Shown in pieces: positions 1 through 10,834 of a stretch of 64,000 nucleotides of DNA; within the stretch, counting starts at the first letter, position 1; every line of letters begins with the position of its first letter. Under the pieces are notes generated by a model. It saw only the letters and a list, made by a program, of their open reading frames with translations, was not told the DNA's origin and made no database searches. Source of the stretch: Bradyrhizobium sp. 190 (GTDB lineage: Bacteria; Pseudomonadota; Alphaproteobacteria; Rhizobiales; Xanthobacteraceae); NCBI RefSeq assembly GCF_023073415.1, contig NZ_JADPJL010000047.1, positions 62,001-126,000 of the forward strand. Direction: 5' to 3'. The translations under genes were made by a program, and so were the position numbers.

Positions 1-38
1 CTGAGGATCTCCGCAAAAATGGCCTTCGGTGGCTGTGG

Positions 39-58
39 GTCCCTGCTTTCGCAGGGAC
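39..58. repeat. Short palindromic repeat (8-bp stem, TTTC loop)
   Basis: GTCCCTGC at 39-46 pairs perfectly with GCAGGGAC at 51-58 across a TTTC loop. The unit reads into GACG on its right. I recognise it as resembling a short dispersed repeat common between genes in Bradyrhizobium and Rhodopseudomonas; that assignment is from memory. It lies upstream of the kdp operon, and no promoter could be assigned with confidence between it and the first small kdp ORF. Confidence 0.5.
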
Positions 59-201
59 GACGGCGGGATCTTTATGAGAATCCTATAACGTCGCTATCCC
101 TCCCGTCTCGAAAACCTATGCGCCCGGTGGCACCTCAGCCCGGTAAAGACGCGAAAACTCGTCCATTCGGTTCGCGGATCACGTCGCACAGGAACATTCC
201 C

Positions 202-285
202 ATGTTGGACATTGTCATGCTGGCGCTCGCGCTCGGCTTCTTCGTGGCAGGCATCGGCTACGCCTATGCTTGCGAACGGCTCTAG
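202..285 (+). CDS. 27-aa single-span membrane peptide upstream of KdpF
   Basis: A 27-residue ORF beginning MLDIVMLALALGFF and ending YACERL: one hydrophobic helix followed by a short polar tail containing one cysteine. GGAA lies about 8 bases upstream of the ATG. The stop is 12 bases before the kdpF start, so the two are probably co-translated. Similar tiny ORFs sit in front of kdpF in other bacteria and are usually called hypothetical. A role as an accessory peptide of the Kdp complex is inference. An in-frame upstream extension is possible but is not hydrophobic and lacks a convincing ribosome site. Confidence 0.6.
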   Translation: MLDIVMLALALGFFVAGIGYAYACERL

Positions 286-297
286 AGGAGCAAGGCC

Positions 298-387
298 ATG
301 ATCTTCGATTACTCGCTTGCCGGTCTCGTCTCGCTAGGTCTGCTGTTCTACCTGACCTACGCATTGCTGCGGCCCGAGCGCTTCTGA
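298..387 (+). CDS. kdpF: K(+)-transporting ATPase subunit F
   Basis: A 29-residue peptide, MIFDYSLAGLVSLG...LRPERF, with one transmembrane helix and the Pro-Glu-Arg-Phe ending typical of KdpF. KdpF stabilises the KdpFABC high-affinity K+ pump in the inner membrane. A good ribosome site (GAGGAG, 285-290) precedes the ATG. It lies between two other tiny membrane ORFs and upstream of kdpA. Length and sequence match the family, so the call is secure despite the size. Confidence 0.88.
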   Translation: MIFDYSLAGLVSLGLLFYLTYALLRPERF

Positions 388-394
388 GCCCGCC

Positions 395-490
395 ATGCTT
401 ACGCTGGTCGAAGTCGTCCTGGCGTTTGTCGTGACCTCCGCGCTTCTGATCGCGTTCATTCGCCTGCTGCTGCCTACAAGAAAATTCTGA
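395..490 (+). CDS. 31-aa single-span membrane peptide between kdpF and kdpA
   Basis: A 31-residue ORF starting MLTLVEVVLAFVV and ending LLLPTRKF: one hydrophobic helix with a basic C-terminus. Its ATG is 7 bases after the kdpF stop, and it has no clear ribosome site of its own, which fits translational coupling. Its stop is 13 bases before the kdpA ATG, and the AGGA serving kdpA overlaps the end of this ORF's spacer. It could be a second KdpF-like peptide or a chance ORF. The hydrophobic composition and tight packing favour a real gene. Confidence 0.5.
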   Translation: MLTLVEVVLAFVVTSALLIAFIRLLLPTRKF

Positions 491-503
491 AGGATTCCCG
501 ACA

Positions 504-2207
504 ATGACCGTCATCGGCTGGATTCAAATTCTCCTGTACTGCGCGATCGTGATCGCGCTGGTCAAACCGCTCGGCTGGTACATGACCCGCGTCTTCAACG
601 GCGAACCCACCTTTCTGTCCCCGGTGCTGCGCCCGGTCGAACGCGGGCTGTACTGGATCGGTGGCGTCGACGAAAAGCGTGAGCAGCACTGGCTGACCTA
701 TACGGTCGCGATGCTGCTGTTCCATGTCGGCGGCTTCCTCATCATTTATGGGCTGATGCGGCTGCAGGCGCTGTTGCCGTTTAATCCGGCGGAGCAATCC
801 GCCGTCGCCCCGGATCTGTCCTTCAACACGGCGATCTCCTTCCTCACCAACACCAACTGGCAGAACTACGGCGGCGAGAGCACGCTGTCATATCTGACGC
901 AGATGGTCGGTCTCACGCACCAGAATTTTCTGTCGGCCGCGACCGGCATTGCGCTCGCGGTGGCGCTGATCCGCGGCTTCTCCCGCTCCTCGATGCGCAC
1001 CATCGGAAATTTCTGGGTCGATGTGACACGCTGCGCTCTCTATGTCTTGCTGCCGATCTGCATCGTCTACTCGCTGTTCCTGGTCTGGCAGGGCATGCCG
1101 CAGACGCTCGGGGCCTATGTCGAGGCGACGACGCTGGAAGGTGCCAAGCAGACCATCGCGGTCGGGCCGGTCGCATCGCAGGTCGCCATCAAAATGCTCG
1201 GCACCAATGGCGGCGGCTTCTTCAACGCCAATGCTGCGCATCCCTTCGAAAACCCGACCGCGCTGTCGAATTTCGTGCAGATGATCTCGATCTTCACGCT
1301 TGGCGCGGCGCTGACTAACGTGTTCGGCCGCATGGTCGGCAACCAGCGGCAGGGCTGGGCGATCCTTGCCGTGATGGGCGTGCTGTTCCTGTCGGGTGTG
1401 GCTGTCACCTATTGGGCCGAGGCCAACGGCACCTCAACGCTTGCCTCGCTCGGGCTGTCCGGCGGCAACATGGAAGGTAAGGAAGTCCGCTTCGGGATCG
1501 TTGCCTCCTCACTCTTCGCCGTCATCACCACGGCGGCCTCGTGCGGCGCGGTCAACGCCATGCATGACAGCTTCACCGCGCTCGGCGGCATGATCCCGCT
1601 GATCAACATGCAGCTCGGCGAAATCATCGTCGGCGGTGTCGGCGCCGGGCTTTACGGCATGCTGCTGTTCGTGGTGCTGGCGATCTTCGTCGCCGGTCTG
1701 ATGGTCGGCCGCACGCCGGAATACGTCGGCAAGAAGATCGAGGCGCGCGAGGTCAAGATGGCGATGCTTGCCATTCTGATACTGCCGCTGATGTATCTCG
1801 GCTGGACCGCGGTCGCCGTGGTGCTGCCGTCGGCGGTGGCCTCGATGGCCAATGCCGGCCCGCATGGCTTTACCGAGGTGCTCTACGCCTTCACCTCGGC
1901 GACCGGCAATAACGGCTCGGCCTTCGGAGGCCTGACCGGCAACACCTTATTCTACAATCTGACGCTCGCCAGTTCGATGTTCGTCGGCCGCTTCTTCATG
2001 ATCGTACCGGCGATGGCGCTGGCGGGCTCGCTTGCCGCCAAGAAGTCGATCCCGCCGTCGGCCGGCACGCTGCCGACCACCGGTGGCCTTTTCGTTGGTC
2101 TCGTCGTCGGCGTGATCCTGATCATTGGTGGGCTCACCTTCTTCCCGGCGCTGGCGCTCGGGCCGATCGTCGAGCACCTCGCAATGAATGCCAACACCCT
2201 GTTCTGA
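504..2207 (+). CDS. kdpA: K(+)-transporting ATPase subunit A
   Basis: A 567-aa polytopic inner-membrane protein, the usual length for KdpA, the K+-binding and translocating subunit related to Trk/Ktr channels. The repeated pore-loop signatures are visible: TNTNWQNYGGE near residues 115-125, a GTNGGGFF...HPFENP segment from about residue 233, and TSATGNNGSAF near 464-474. AGGA at 491-494 precedes the ATG. It is followed 26 bases later by kdpB. Expression is expected under K+ limitation through KdpDE, encoded further down the same strand. Confidence 0.97.
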   Translation: MTVIGWIQILLYCAIVIALVKPLGWYMTRVFNGEPTFLSPVLRPVERGLYWIGGVDEKREQHWLTYTVAMLLFHVGGFLIIYGLMRLQALLPFNPAEQSAVAPDLSFNTAISFLTNTNWQNYGGESTLSYLTQMVGLTHQNFLSAATGIALAVALIRGFSRSSMRTIGNFWVDVTRCALYVLLPICIVYSLFLVWQGMPQTLGAYVEATTLEGAKQTIAVGPVASQVAIKMLGTNGGGFFNANAAHPFENPTALSNFVQMISIFTLGAALTNVFGRMVGNQRQGWAILAVMGVLFLSGVAVTYWAEANGTSTLASLGLSGGNMEGKEVRFGIVASSLFAVITTAASCGAVNAMHDSFTALGGMIPLINMQLGEIIVGGVGAGLYGMLLFVVLAIFVAGLMVGRTPEYVGKKIEAREVKMAMLAILILPLMYLGWTAVAVVLPSAVASMANAGPHGFTEVLYAFTSATGNNGSAFGGLTGNTLFYNLTLASSMFVGRFFMIVPAMALAGSLAAKKSIPPSAGTLPTTGGLFVGLVVGVILIIGGLTFFPALALGPIVEHLAMNANTLF

Positions 2208-2233
2208 TCGATTCCTCTTCGGAGTTTACGTCC

Positions 2234-4351
<2,118 letters not shown>

Positions 4352-4355
4352 CCCC

Positions 4356-4465
4356 GTCATTGCGAGCGAAGCGAAGCAATCCATCTCACCACACGAAGAA
4401 AAGCTGGATTGCTTCGTCGCTTCGCTCCCTTGCGCAAACGCTTCACGTTTGTCGCAGGCAATGAC
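4356..4465. repeat. Palindromic dispersed repeat between kdpB and kdpC
   Basis: The left arm begins GTCATTGCGAGCGAAGCG and runs to about 4383. Its reverse complement appears from TGGATTGCTTCG at 4405 to GCAATGAC at 4465. The right arm is interrupted by a unique stretch of about 28 bases (roughly 4430-4457). I recognise this as a high-copy palindromic repeat of Bradyrhizobium-like genomes; copy number cannot be tested here. RNA from it would fold strongly between kdpB and kdpC and could set the ratio of the two products. Confidence 0.75.
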
Positions 4466-4486
4466 AGAGAACTAAGTAGACATACA

Positions 4487-5089
4487 ATGCTCAGAGAAAT
4501 TCGCCCCGCCATCCTCATCCTGCTTTTGCTTACGGCCATTACCGGCCTTGCCTATCCGCTTGCCATGACCGCGATTGCCGGCGCGATCTTTCCGAAGCAG
4601 GCGCAAGGCAGCCTGATCGAGAAGGACGGCAAGGTCGTCGGCTCCGCGCTGATCGGGCAGGAGTTCAAGACCGAAAAATATTTCCACGGCCGCCCGTCAG
4701 CGACCTCGGCGCCGGACCCGGCCGATTCCACCAAGACGGTCTCCGCGCCCTATAACGCCGCCAATTCCGGCGGCTCCAATCTCGGTCCCACCAGCAAGGC
4801 GCTGGCCGACCGGATCAAGGAAGACGTCGAGAAACTGAAGGCCGAAAACCCGTCCGCCGCCGTGCCGGTTGATCTCGTCACCACCTCCGGCAGTGGGCTC
4901 GATCCCGATATCTCGCCTGAGGGTGCGCTATTCCAGGTCTCGCGGGTGGCAAAGGCCCGCAACCTTCCGGAAGCCCGGGTCCGCCAGCTGGTCACGGAGC
5001 ACATCCAGGGCCGCATGGCAGGATTGCTCGGCGAACCCCGCGTTAACGTATTGGCGTTGAATTTGGCATTGGACGAGGCTTCAAAATGA
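4487..5089 (+). CDS. kdpC: K(+)-transporting ATPase subunit C
   Basis: A 200-aa protein with one N-terminal membrane helix (MLREIRPAILILLLL...) and an extracytoplasmic domain. KdpC assists assembly and K+ affinity of KdpFABC. Family features include GSALIGQ, FHGRPSAT and GSGLDPDISPEGA. The ATG at 4487 is chosen because the upstream in-frame sequence lies inside the palindromic repeat and reads as non-KdpC sequence. The ribosome site is weak. kdpD follows 41 bases later. Confidence 0.95.
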   Translation: MLREIRPAILILLLLTAITGLAYPLAMTAIAGAIFPKQAQGSLIEKDGKVVGSALIGQEFKTEKYFHGRPSATSAPDPADSTKTVSAPYNAANSGGSNLGPTSKALADRIKEDVEKLKAENPSAAVPVDLVTTSGSGLDPDISPEGALFQVSRVAKARNLPEARVRQLVTEHIQGRMAGLLGEPRVNVLALNLALDEASK

Positions 5090-5130
5090 GACCCGCTAGG
5101 CCAGCCGAGGGGTGAGGGCTATATTGCTGC

Positions 5131-7848
5131 ATGGTCCAAACCCGCCGCGACCCTGAACAGCGTCCTTCGCCGGAAGCCCTCCTGGAAGCGGCCCGGCGCG
5201 AGGACAGCCGCGCGGGACGGCTCAAGATCTTCGTCGGCGCCGCCCCCGGCGTCGGCAAGACCTACGAAATGCTGCAGAGCGCCCATGCCAGGAAGAAGGC
5301 CGGTGCCGATGTTGTCGTTGGCGTGGTCGAGACCCATGGCCGGGCGGAAACCGAGGCGCTTCTGAAGGGCCTCGAAGTGTTGCCGCGCAGGCGGCTCGCC
5401 TACAAGGAGCAGACGCTCGAGGAGATGGACCTCGACGCGCTGATCGCGCGGCGGCCGCAGATCGCGCTGGTCGACGAACTCGCCCATACCAACGCCCCGG
5501 GCAGCCGTCATCCCAAACGCTATCTCGACGTCGAGGAATTGCTGTCCCATGGCATCGACGTCTATACGGCCGTCAACATCCAGCACATCGAAAGCCTCAA
5601 CGATGTGGTCGCGCAGATCACGCATGTGCGGGTGCGCGAGACCGTGCCGGACAAGGTGTTCGATCGCGCCGACGCCATCGAGCTGATCGACCTCACACCC
5701 GACGACCTGATCCAGCGGCTGAAGGAGGGCAAGGTCTATGTCCCCAAGCAGGCCGAGCGCGCGCTGGAGCATTATTTCTCGCCGGGCAATCTGACCGCGC
5801 TGCGCGAGCTGGCGCTGCGGCGTACTGCCGAACGGGTCGACGAGCAGTTGCTCACCCACATGCAGGCCAACGCCATCGACGGACCCTGGGCCGCTGGTGA
5901 GCGCATCCTGGTCTGCGTCAGCGAGGACCCGCGGGCGGCCGGGCTGGTGCGCTACACCAAGCGGCTGGCGGACCGGCTGCATGCGCAATGGACGGCGATC
6001 AGCATCGAGACGCGGCGCAGCCTGCAACTGACCGACGAGCAGCGTGACCGGCTGGCGGACACCATGCGGCTCGCCGAAGCGCTCGGGGCTGAGGCGCTGA
6101 CCATCCCCGGCGTCGGCCGCCGCATTGCCGATGACGTTATCCATTTTGCGCACGCCAACAACGTCACGCAGATCATCATCGGCAAGTCGACGCGCTCGTG
6201 GTGGTTCGAGTTGACGCGCGGTTCTGTCGTGCACGATCTGGTGCGGCGTGCCGGCAACATCAGCGTCCACGTTATCGCCGGCGACGAGGAGAGAGTTGCG
6301 AAAACGGCGGTGCAGACCGCGGCGCGGCAGGAAGCTTTCAATCCGCGGCCCTATATGATGGCGCTGCTGTTCGTTGCGATCGGTCTTGCCGCCGCTACGT
6401 TGATCCGGCCCATGTTCGGCGGCATCGAGAACGTCGATCTGGTGTTTCTGACCGCGGTGGTCGCTGTCGCCGCGCGCTTCGGCCTTTGGCCATCGCTGTT
6501 AGCGAGCGTTGCGGCGTCGTTGTGCTACAATTTCTTCTTCCTGCCGCCGGTCTATACCTTCACCATCACCGATCCCACCAATGTCGCGGCGTTCTTTTTC
6601 TTCATGCTGATTGCGTTGCTCGTTTCCAACGTCGCGGCACGCGTGCGGTCGCAGGCCGATACCGCGATTGGCCGGGTGCGCACCACCGAATCGCTCTATG
6701 CCTTCAGCCGCAAGCTGGCCGGCACCGCAACGCTGGATGACGTGCTGTGGGCGACCGCCTACCAGACCGCGTTGATGCTGAAAGTGCGGGTGGTGTTGCT
6801 GCTGCCCGAAGAGGGCATGCTCATTGTGAAGTCAGGCTATCCGCCGGAAGATCAGCTCGACCAGGCCGATCTCGCCGCCGCCAACTGGGCCTGGAGCAAC
6901 GATCGTCCCGCCGGGCGCGGCTCGGACACCTTGCCCGGCGCCAAGCGGCTGTTCCTGCCGATGCGGACCGGACGCGGCGCGATCGGCGTCATCGGCATCG
7001 ACGACGACCGCACTGGCCCCTTGCTGACGCCGGATCAGCGCCGCCTGCTGGATGCGCTGGTCGACCAGGGTGCGCTCGCGATCGAGCGGGTGCTGCTGGT
7101 CGAGGACATGGACCGGGTCAAGCGCACGTCGGAATCCGACCGGCTACGCGGCGCGCTCCTGACCTCGATCTCGCATGACCTGAAGACGCCGCTGGCTTCG
7201 GTGCTCGGCGCCGCCAGCACCCTGCGCGATCTCGGCGCCGGCCTTAACGAGACGCAGAAGAACGAACTGCTCGCTACCATGATCGACGAATCCGAGCGGC
7301 TCAACCGTTTCATCGCCAACCTGCTCGACATGACCAAGCTCGAATCTGGCGCGATCGTCCCCAACACCGCGCGGCATGATATCGGCGAGATTGTCGGCAG
7401 CGCCTTGCGCCGCGCCGGCAAGATCCTCGTGCGTCACAAGGTGTCGCTGGAACTCAGCCCCAATCTGCCGATGCTGGAGCTCGATGCCGTGCTGTTCGAA
7501 CAGGTGCTGTTCAACCTGCTCGACAACGCCGCCAAATACGCGCCGGCCGATACGACGATATCGATCAGGGGCGTGCGGGATCGGGAGTCGGTGCTGCTGC
7601 AGATCGTGGACGAGGGGCACGGCATTCCGCAGGCCGAACTGGAAAGTGTGTTCGACAAGTTCTATCGCGCGCAGAAGGGCGACCATGTCCGTCCGGGAAC
7701 GGGTCTTGGTCTGGCGATCTCCCGCGGTTTCGTCGAGGCCATGCACGGTACGATCTCGGCCGCCAACCGCGCCGATCGCAGCGGCGCGGTAATAGCCATT
7801 CGGCTACCGGTACCGGCCACCGACAGCGCACTGGATACCGCCGCATGA
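5131..7848 (+). CDS. kdpD: Osmosensitive K+ channel sensor histidine kinase
   Basis: A 905-aa sensor kinase in the KdpD architecture. The N-terminal KdpD domain has Walker A GAAPGVGKT at residues 36-44, followed by a universal-stress-like domain, four closely spaced membrane helices near 400-500, a GAF-like region, and a HisKA/HATPase core with the phospho-accepting His at residue 682 (SISHDLKTPL). The N-box NLLDNAAKYAP and the GTGLGLAISRG loop are intact. It phosphorylates KdpE when K+ or turgor is low. Its stop overlaps the kdpE start by 4 bases. Confidence 0.97.
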   Translation: MVQTRRDPEQRPSPEALLEAARREDSRAGRLKIFVGAAPGVGKTYEMLQSAHARKKAGADVVVGVVETHGRAETEALLKGLEVLPRRRLAYKEQTLEEMDLDALIARRPQIALVDELAHTNAPGSRHPKRYLDVEELLSHGIDVYTAVNIQHIESLNDVVAQITHVRVRETVPDKVFDRADAIELIDLTPDDLIQRLKEGKVYVPKQAERALEHYFSPGNLTALRELALRRTAERVDEQLLTHMQANAIDGPWAAGERILVCVSEDPRAAGLVRYTKRLADRLHAQWTAISIETRRSLQLTDEQRDRLADTMRLAEALGAEALTIPGVGRRIADDVIHFAHANNVTQIIIGKSTRSWWFELTRGSVVHDLVRRAGNISVHVIAGDEERVAKTAVQTAARQEAFNPRPYMMALLFVAIGLAAATLIRPMFGGIENVDLVFLTAVVAVAARFGLWPSLLASVAASLCYNFFFLPPVYTFTITDPTNVAAFFFFMLIALLVSNVAARVRSQADTAIGRVRTTESLYAFSRKLAGTATLDDVLWATAYQTALMLKVRVVLLLPEEGMLIVKSGYPPEDQLDQADLAAANWAWSNDRPAGRGSDTLPGAKRLFLPMRTGRGAIGVIGIDDDRTGPLLTPDQRRLLDALVDQGALAIERVLLVEDMDRVKRTSESDRLRGALLTSISHDLKTPLASVLGAASTLRDLGAGLNETQKNELLATMIDESERLNRFIANLLDMTKLESGAIVPNTARHDIGEIVGSALRRAGKILVRHKVSLELSPNLPMLELDAVLFEQVLFNLLDNAAKYAPADTTISIRGVRDRESVLLQIVDEGHGIPQAELESVFDKFYRAQKGDHVRPGTGLGLAISRGFVEAMHGTISAANRADRSGAVIAIRLPVPATDSALDTAA

Positions 7849-8534
7849 ACGCGTCCCCGATCAAGGTTCTGGTCATCGACGACGAGCCGCCGATCCGCAA
7901 GCTGTTGCGGATGGGGTTGAGCACGCAAGGCTACGACATTCTGGAAGCCTCCAACGGCAAGATCGCGCTGGAGAAGCTAGCCGAGGGACCGGCGCTGATC
8001 ATCCTCGACCTGGGCCTGCCCGATATCCAGGGACATGATTTGCTGCGCATGATCCGTGGCCGCAATGAGAGCGTGCCGATCGTGGTGCTGTCGAGCCGCG
8101 GCGACGAGGCCGGCAAGGTGCAGGCGCTCGACCTCGGCGCCGACGATTATCTGACAAAACCGTTCGGCATGGACGAATTGCTGGCGCGGATGCGCGCGGC
8201 GCTGCGGCACCAATTGCAGGTGCAGGGCGAACGGCCGGTGTTTCGATCAGGCGATCTGTCCGTCGATCTGGTGCGCCGCATCGTCAAGACCGGCGAGCGC
8301 GAGGTGAAACTCTCGCCGAAAGAATATGAATTGCTGCGGGTGCTGGTGCAGCATGCCGGCAAGGTGCTGACCCATCGCTTTCTGTTGAAGGAGCTGTGGG
8401 ACGAACTGACGGATGCGCAATATCTGCGCGTCTACGTTCGCCAGCTTCGACAGAAGATCGAAACCGATCCGGAGCGTCCGCAATTCGTGCTGACCGAGAC
8501 CGGGATCGGCTACCGGTTGCGTGCGCCAGACTAA
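7845..8534 (+). CDS. kdpE: Kdp operon response regulator
   Basis: A 229-aa OmpR/PhoB-type regulator. The receiver domain has the acidic pair near the start (VIDDEPP) and the phospho-acceptor Asp at residue 55 (LIILDLGLPD). The winged-helix domain contains LSPKEYELL and ends with TGIGYRLRAPD. The ATGA overlap with kdpD implies coupled translation. It should activate the kdp operon, but I could not identify its binding site. Pieces of its 3' third recur downstream at 10626-10685 and 11450-11587. Confidence 0.97.
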   Translation: MNASPIKVLVIDDEPPIRKLLRMGLSTQGYDILEASNGKIALEKLAEGPALIILDLGLPDIQGHDLLRMIRGRNESVPIVVLSSRGDEAGKVQALDLGADDYLTKPFGMDELLARMRAALRHQLQVQGERPVFRSGDLSVDLVRRIVKTGEREVKLSPKEYELLRVLVQHAGKVLTHRFLLKELWDELTDAQYLRVYVRQLRQKIETDPERPQFVLTETGIGYRLRAPD

Positions 8535-8582
8535 GCTGGCTTCTGGATCATGATCGGCATCGCTGCGCGGGACAGGCGGAAG

Positions 8583-9197
8583 CTAGAACCACGGCTCCTC
8601 ATATGCCGGTTTGCCATCGATCAGGAGTCGCTTGATGGCGGCGCGTCCTGACGGCAGGACTGCCGCAACCACCGTCAGCTTGCTCTGATTGCGGAGCTGT
8701 TCGAGCTTGAGACCCTCACCTTCGGGGACGAAATAGCTCTCGAGATTGTAGCGAATCCGCAGCTTGTCGCAGAAGGCGCGCCCACTTGATTTGCAGGTGG
8801 CGCCATCGGCGACGCGGCCGCGGATCAGCACCTCGGGACTGGTAACCGCGACGGGTTCGGCATGTACCGAGACCGCTTGGTAGAGCCCGTCGCGATCAGG
8901 CGCGAGTTTTACGTACACCATCGGGTTGCGTGCACCGGTTGGCTGGTCCAAGAGCTTGCCTGCCGGCAATTGCGAAATGTCGTAGCCGAGGACAACATAG
9001 TCACCGCGCAGGAGATCGCGCGGATCGACAGGGCGGGTCTGCAGGGTTACTTCCGTTCCTTCGCGCAGAATTTGCACGCGATCGATGATCATCACCGTCA
9101 GGAGCGCGATCTGAATGAGGGCGGCAGCGCCGAACAGAACGGGCTTGGGGATACGTGCCAATCGTGCAGCGAGAGATGTTGCGGAGGCATTGATCAT
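8583..9197 (-). CDS. GDYXLXY domain membrane-anchored protein
   Basis: A 204-aa protein starting MINASATSL with one N-terminal membrane helix (about residues 20-40) and an extracytoplasmic part containing GDYVVLGYDIS, the signature that names the GDYXLXY family. Two cysteines (CKSSGRAFC) could form a disulfide. The ATG overlaps the stop of the DUF2157 gene by 4 bases, which supports this start over longer readings. The pair occurs together in other genomes and is of unknown function; an envelope role is inference. It converges with kdpE, 48 bases away. Confidence 0.85.
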   Translation of the reverse strand: MINASATSLAARLARIPKPVLFGAAALIQIALLTVMIIDRVQILREGTEVTLQTRPVDPRDLLRGDYVVLGYDISQLPAGKLLDQPTGARNPMVYVKLAPDRDGLYQAVSVHAEPVAVTSPEVLIRGRVADGATCKSSGRAFCDKLRIRYNLESYFVPEGEGLKLEQLRNQSKLTVVAAVLPSGRAAIKRLLIDGKPAYEEPWF

Positions 9198-10456
9198 TCG
9201 CGGGTTCTCGGCAGCAAGCGATTCAGGACCAAAGCAAGCGCAACAGCGACAAGCCCGGCCGCGGCGAGGAACATTGAGCGGTGCAATAGCGAACCCTCCA
9301 CCGTCCATGTGATTGCCGCGATAACGCCGGCGATCCCGAGCCAGCCGGCGACGATCCGCGGGCGCGCAGTATCAAGCATGGCGGAGGCGACAAGGCAGAT
9401 CATGGCGCAGAGCACCAGGGCGTATGCGCGCCATGGCTCCCCCGCGTACGGCGGCGTCCAGACTGCTGATGCGAGAAGGACCAACCCAATCGCACTTGCG
9501 GCAAAGGCCGCGCCGGCCCGACGCGTCGTCGCCGCCGCTCCAAAGGCGAAGATTGCTCCTGCGATGCCGCATGAAATCGCCCAAAGCGGGTGGCTTACGA
9601 CGTCGGCGTGGGCACGGAAAGCTTCGTTGGCCGTTGCCGCCTCCAGAATGGCGACGCCGGCTAACGATAAAGCCCCATAGGTCGACAGGACGGCTCCGGC
9701 GGAAGATGCCCTCTGCCATGGCGCCACGGCAAGGGCTAATCCCGCACCGAACAGCAGGGCTGCGCCGTCGGCGAGAACGTATGGCGATGCGGGGTCGGCG
9801 AGAAGCGCTGTCGCGAACCACCAGGGAAGCGCGGCCAGCGCGACGAGGTGGGCCGCCACGCGCGAGTTCCAGGCGAGCGCAAGGCCGCCGGCAGTGAGCC
9901 AGATCACCACGAACGAAAGATGCGGCGCGTCATGAGTTTCATAGACGCGCATGTTGCTCCATATGCACGCCGCCACCAGCGCAACCGCGAGCGCGCCACG
10001 CGAGCCGGTAAGCGCCGCTGCCACAAGCGCGCCTATCGCCCACAGCAGCATGCCGCCCGCAAAGTCCCCACCCAGATGATACATCTGGCCAACCAGGGCG
10101 ATCGCGGCACCAAAGACGATCGCGCCCACGCTTGCGCAGAGGTCGGCGAGGACGGGCTGGCCCGCACGGGCGAACCAGGCGCCGAGGCCATGGGCACTGA
10201 CGATGCCGGCAAGCAGAATTGCCAAACGCAACAGGCGTGCGAGTTCTATCCAATGGGCAGCAACGAAAGCCAGAAACGAAGCTGCGATCAGCAGCCCGCC
10301 GACGATGGCTACCACCACCGCGATGTTGATGCCGGGCGCGAGCGGCGGAAGTGTAACGCGGATCGCGGCGAGGGCTGCAGGCGTGATCACGCCATCGGCC
10401 TCCCATCGCGCAAGGTCAGCTTCGAGGCGCTGCCGATAGGCCCGGTCCAACATCAT
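9194..10456 (-). CDS. DUF2157 polytopic membrane protein
   Basis: A 420-aa protein. A soluble N-terminal segment of about 45 residues (RYQRLEADLARWEADGVIT-like, typical of DUF2157) is followed by about a dozen hydrophobic helices rich in Ala, Leu and Gly. Function is unknown. It is the first gene of a two-gene unit with the GDYXLXY gene (ATGA overlap). The ribosome site before the chosen ATG is poor and Met2 could be used instead. The unit lies between kdpE and a decayed copy of the kdpE 3' end, so it may have been inserted there. Confidence 0.85.
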   Translation of the reverse strand: MMLDRAYRQRLEADLARWEADGVITPAALAAIRVTLPPLAPGINIAVVVAIVGGLLIAASFLAFVAAHWIELARLLRLAILLAGIVSAHGLGAWFARAGQPVLADLCASVGAIVFGAAIALVGQMYHLGGDFAGGMLLWAIGALVAAALTGSRGALAVALVAACIWSNMRVYETHDAPHLSFVVIWLTAGGLALAWNSRVAAHLVALAALPWWFATALLADPASPYVLADGAALLFGAGLALAVAPWQRASSAGAVLSTYGALSLAGVAILEAATANEAFRAHADVVSHPLWAISCGIAGAIFAFGAAATTRRAGAAFAASAIGLVLLASAVWTPPYAGEPWRAYALVLCAMICLVASAMLDTARPRIVAGWLGIAGVIAAITWTVEGSLLHRSMFLAAAGLVAVALALVLNRLLPRTRE

Positions 10457-10625
10457 CGTGATTTACCGGGCCGTGCGCCGGCCGGCGTCAAGGCAGGTCA
10501 GGTGGCGGGCGACACCCTGGCGCGGTGCCTCCAGCTTCAAGATCAATTTCAGGCACGGCATTGATGATTCCCCAGTCGCTGGCCAACCTATCACCGTTCC
10601 GGTTGCATTGGAACAGCGCGTCGCC

Positions 10626-10685
10626 CGTCCGCAATGCGTGCTGAGGCAGACCGGCATCGGCTACCGGTTGCGCGCGCCGGATTGA
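10626..10685 (+). pseudogene. Remnant of the kdpE 3' terminus (codons 211-229 plus stop)
   Basis: These 60 bases align without gaps to 8475-8534 of kdpE, with 51 of 60 identical by my count. The reading frame gives RPQCVLRQTGIGYRLRAPD and a stop, against RPQFVLTETGIGYRLRAPD in KdpE. Sequence upstream (10457-10625) does not match kdpE, and there is no start or receiver domain, so this is a gene fragment. The rest of 10457-10834 holds no gene I can recognise. Together with 11450-11587 it accounts for the last third of a kdpE copy, with the two pieces in swapped order. Confidence 0.88.
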
Positions 10686-10834
10686 TTAGACCGCGACGGT
10701 GGTCGCGTCCCCGGTTCATCGTGCGGGTCAGCTTGCCCCATGCGATGCAACCGTAAAGTGGTATGCTCAATTGCGGGATTTGATCCAGACTGAGCTCGCG
10801 CGCGCAGGAAACTCAGGCAGGAGGAAGCACTGAT

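Noticed and set aside
19..201. N-terminal extension of the 27-aa peptide upstream of kdpF
   Set aside because: It runs through a dispersed hairpin repeat, is not hydrophobic and has no good ribosome site. The start at 202 gives a compact membrane peptide.
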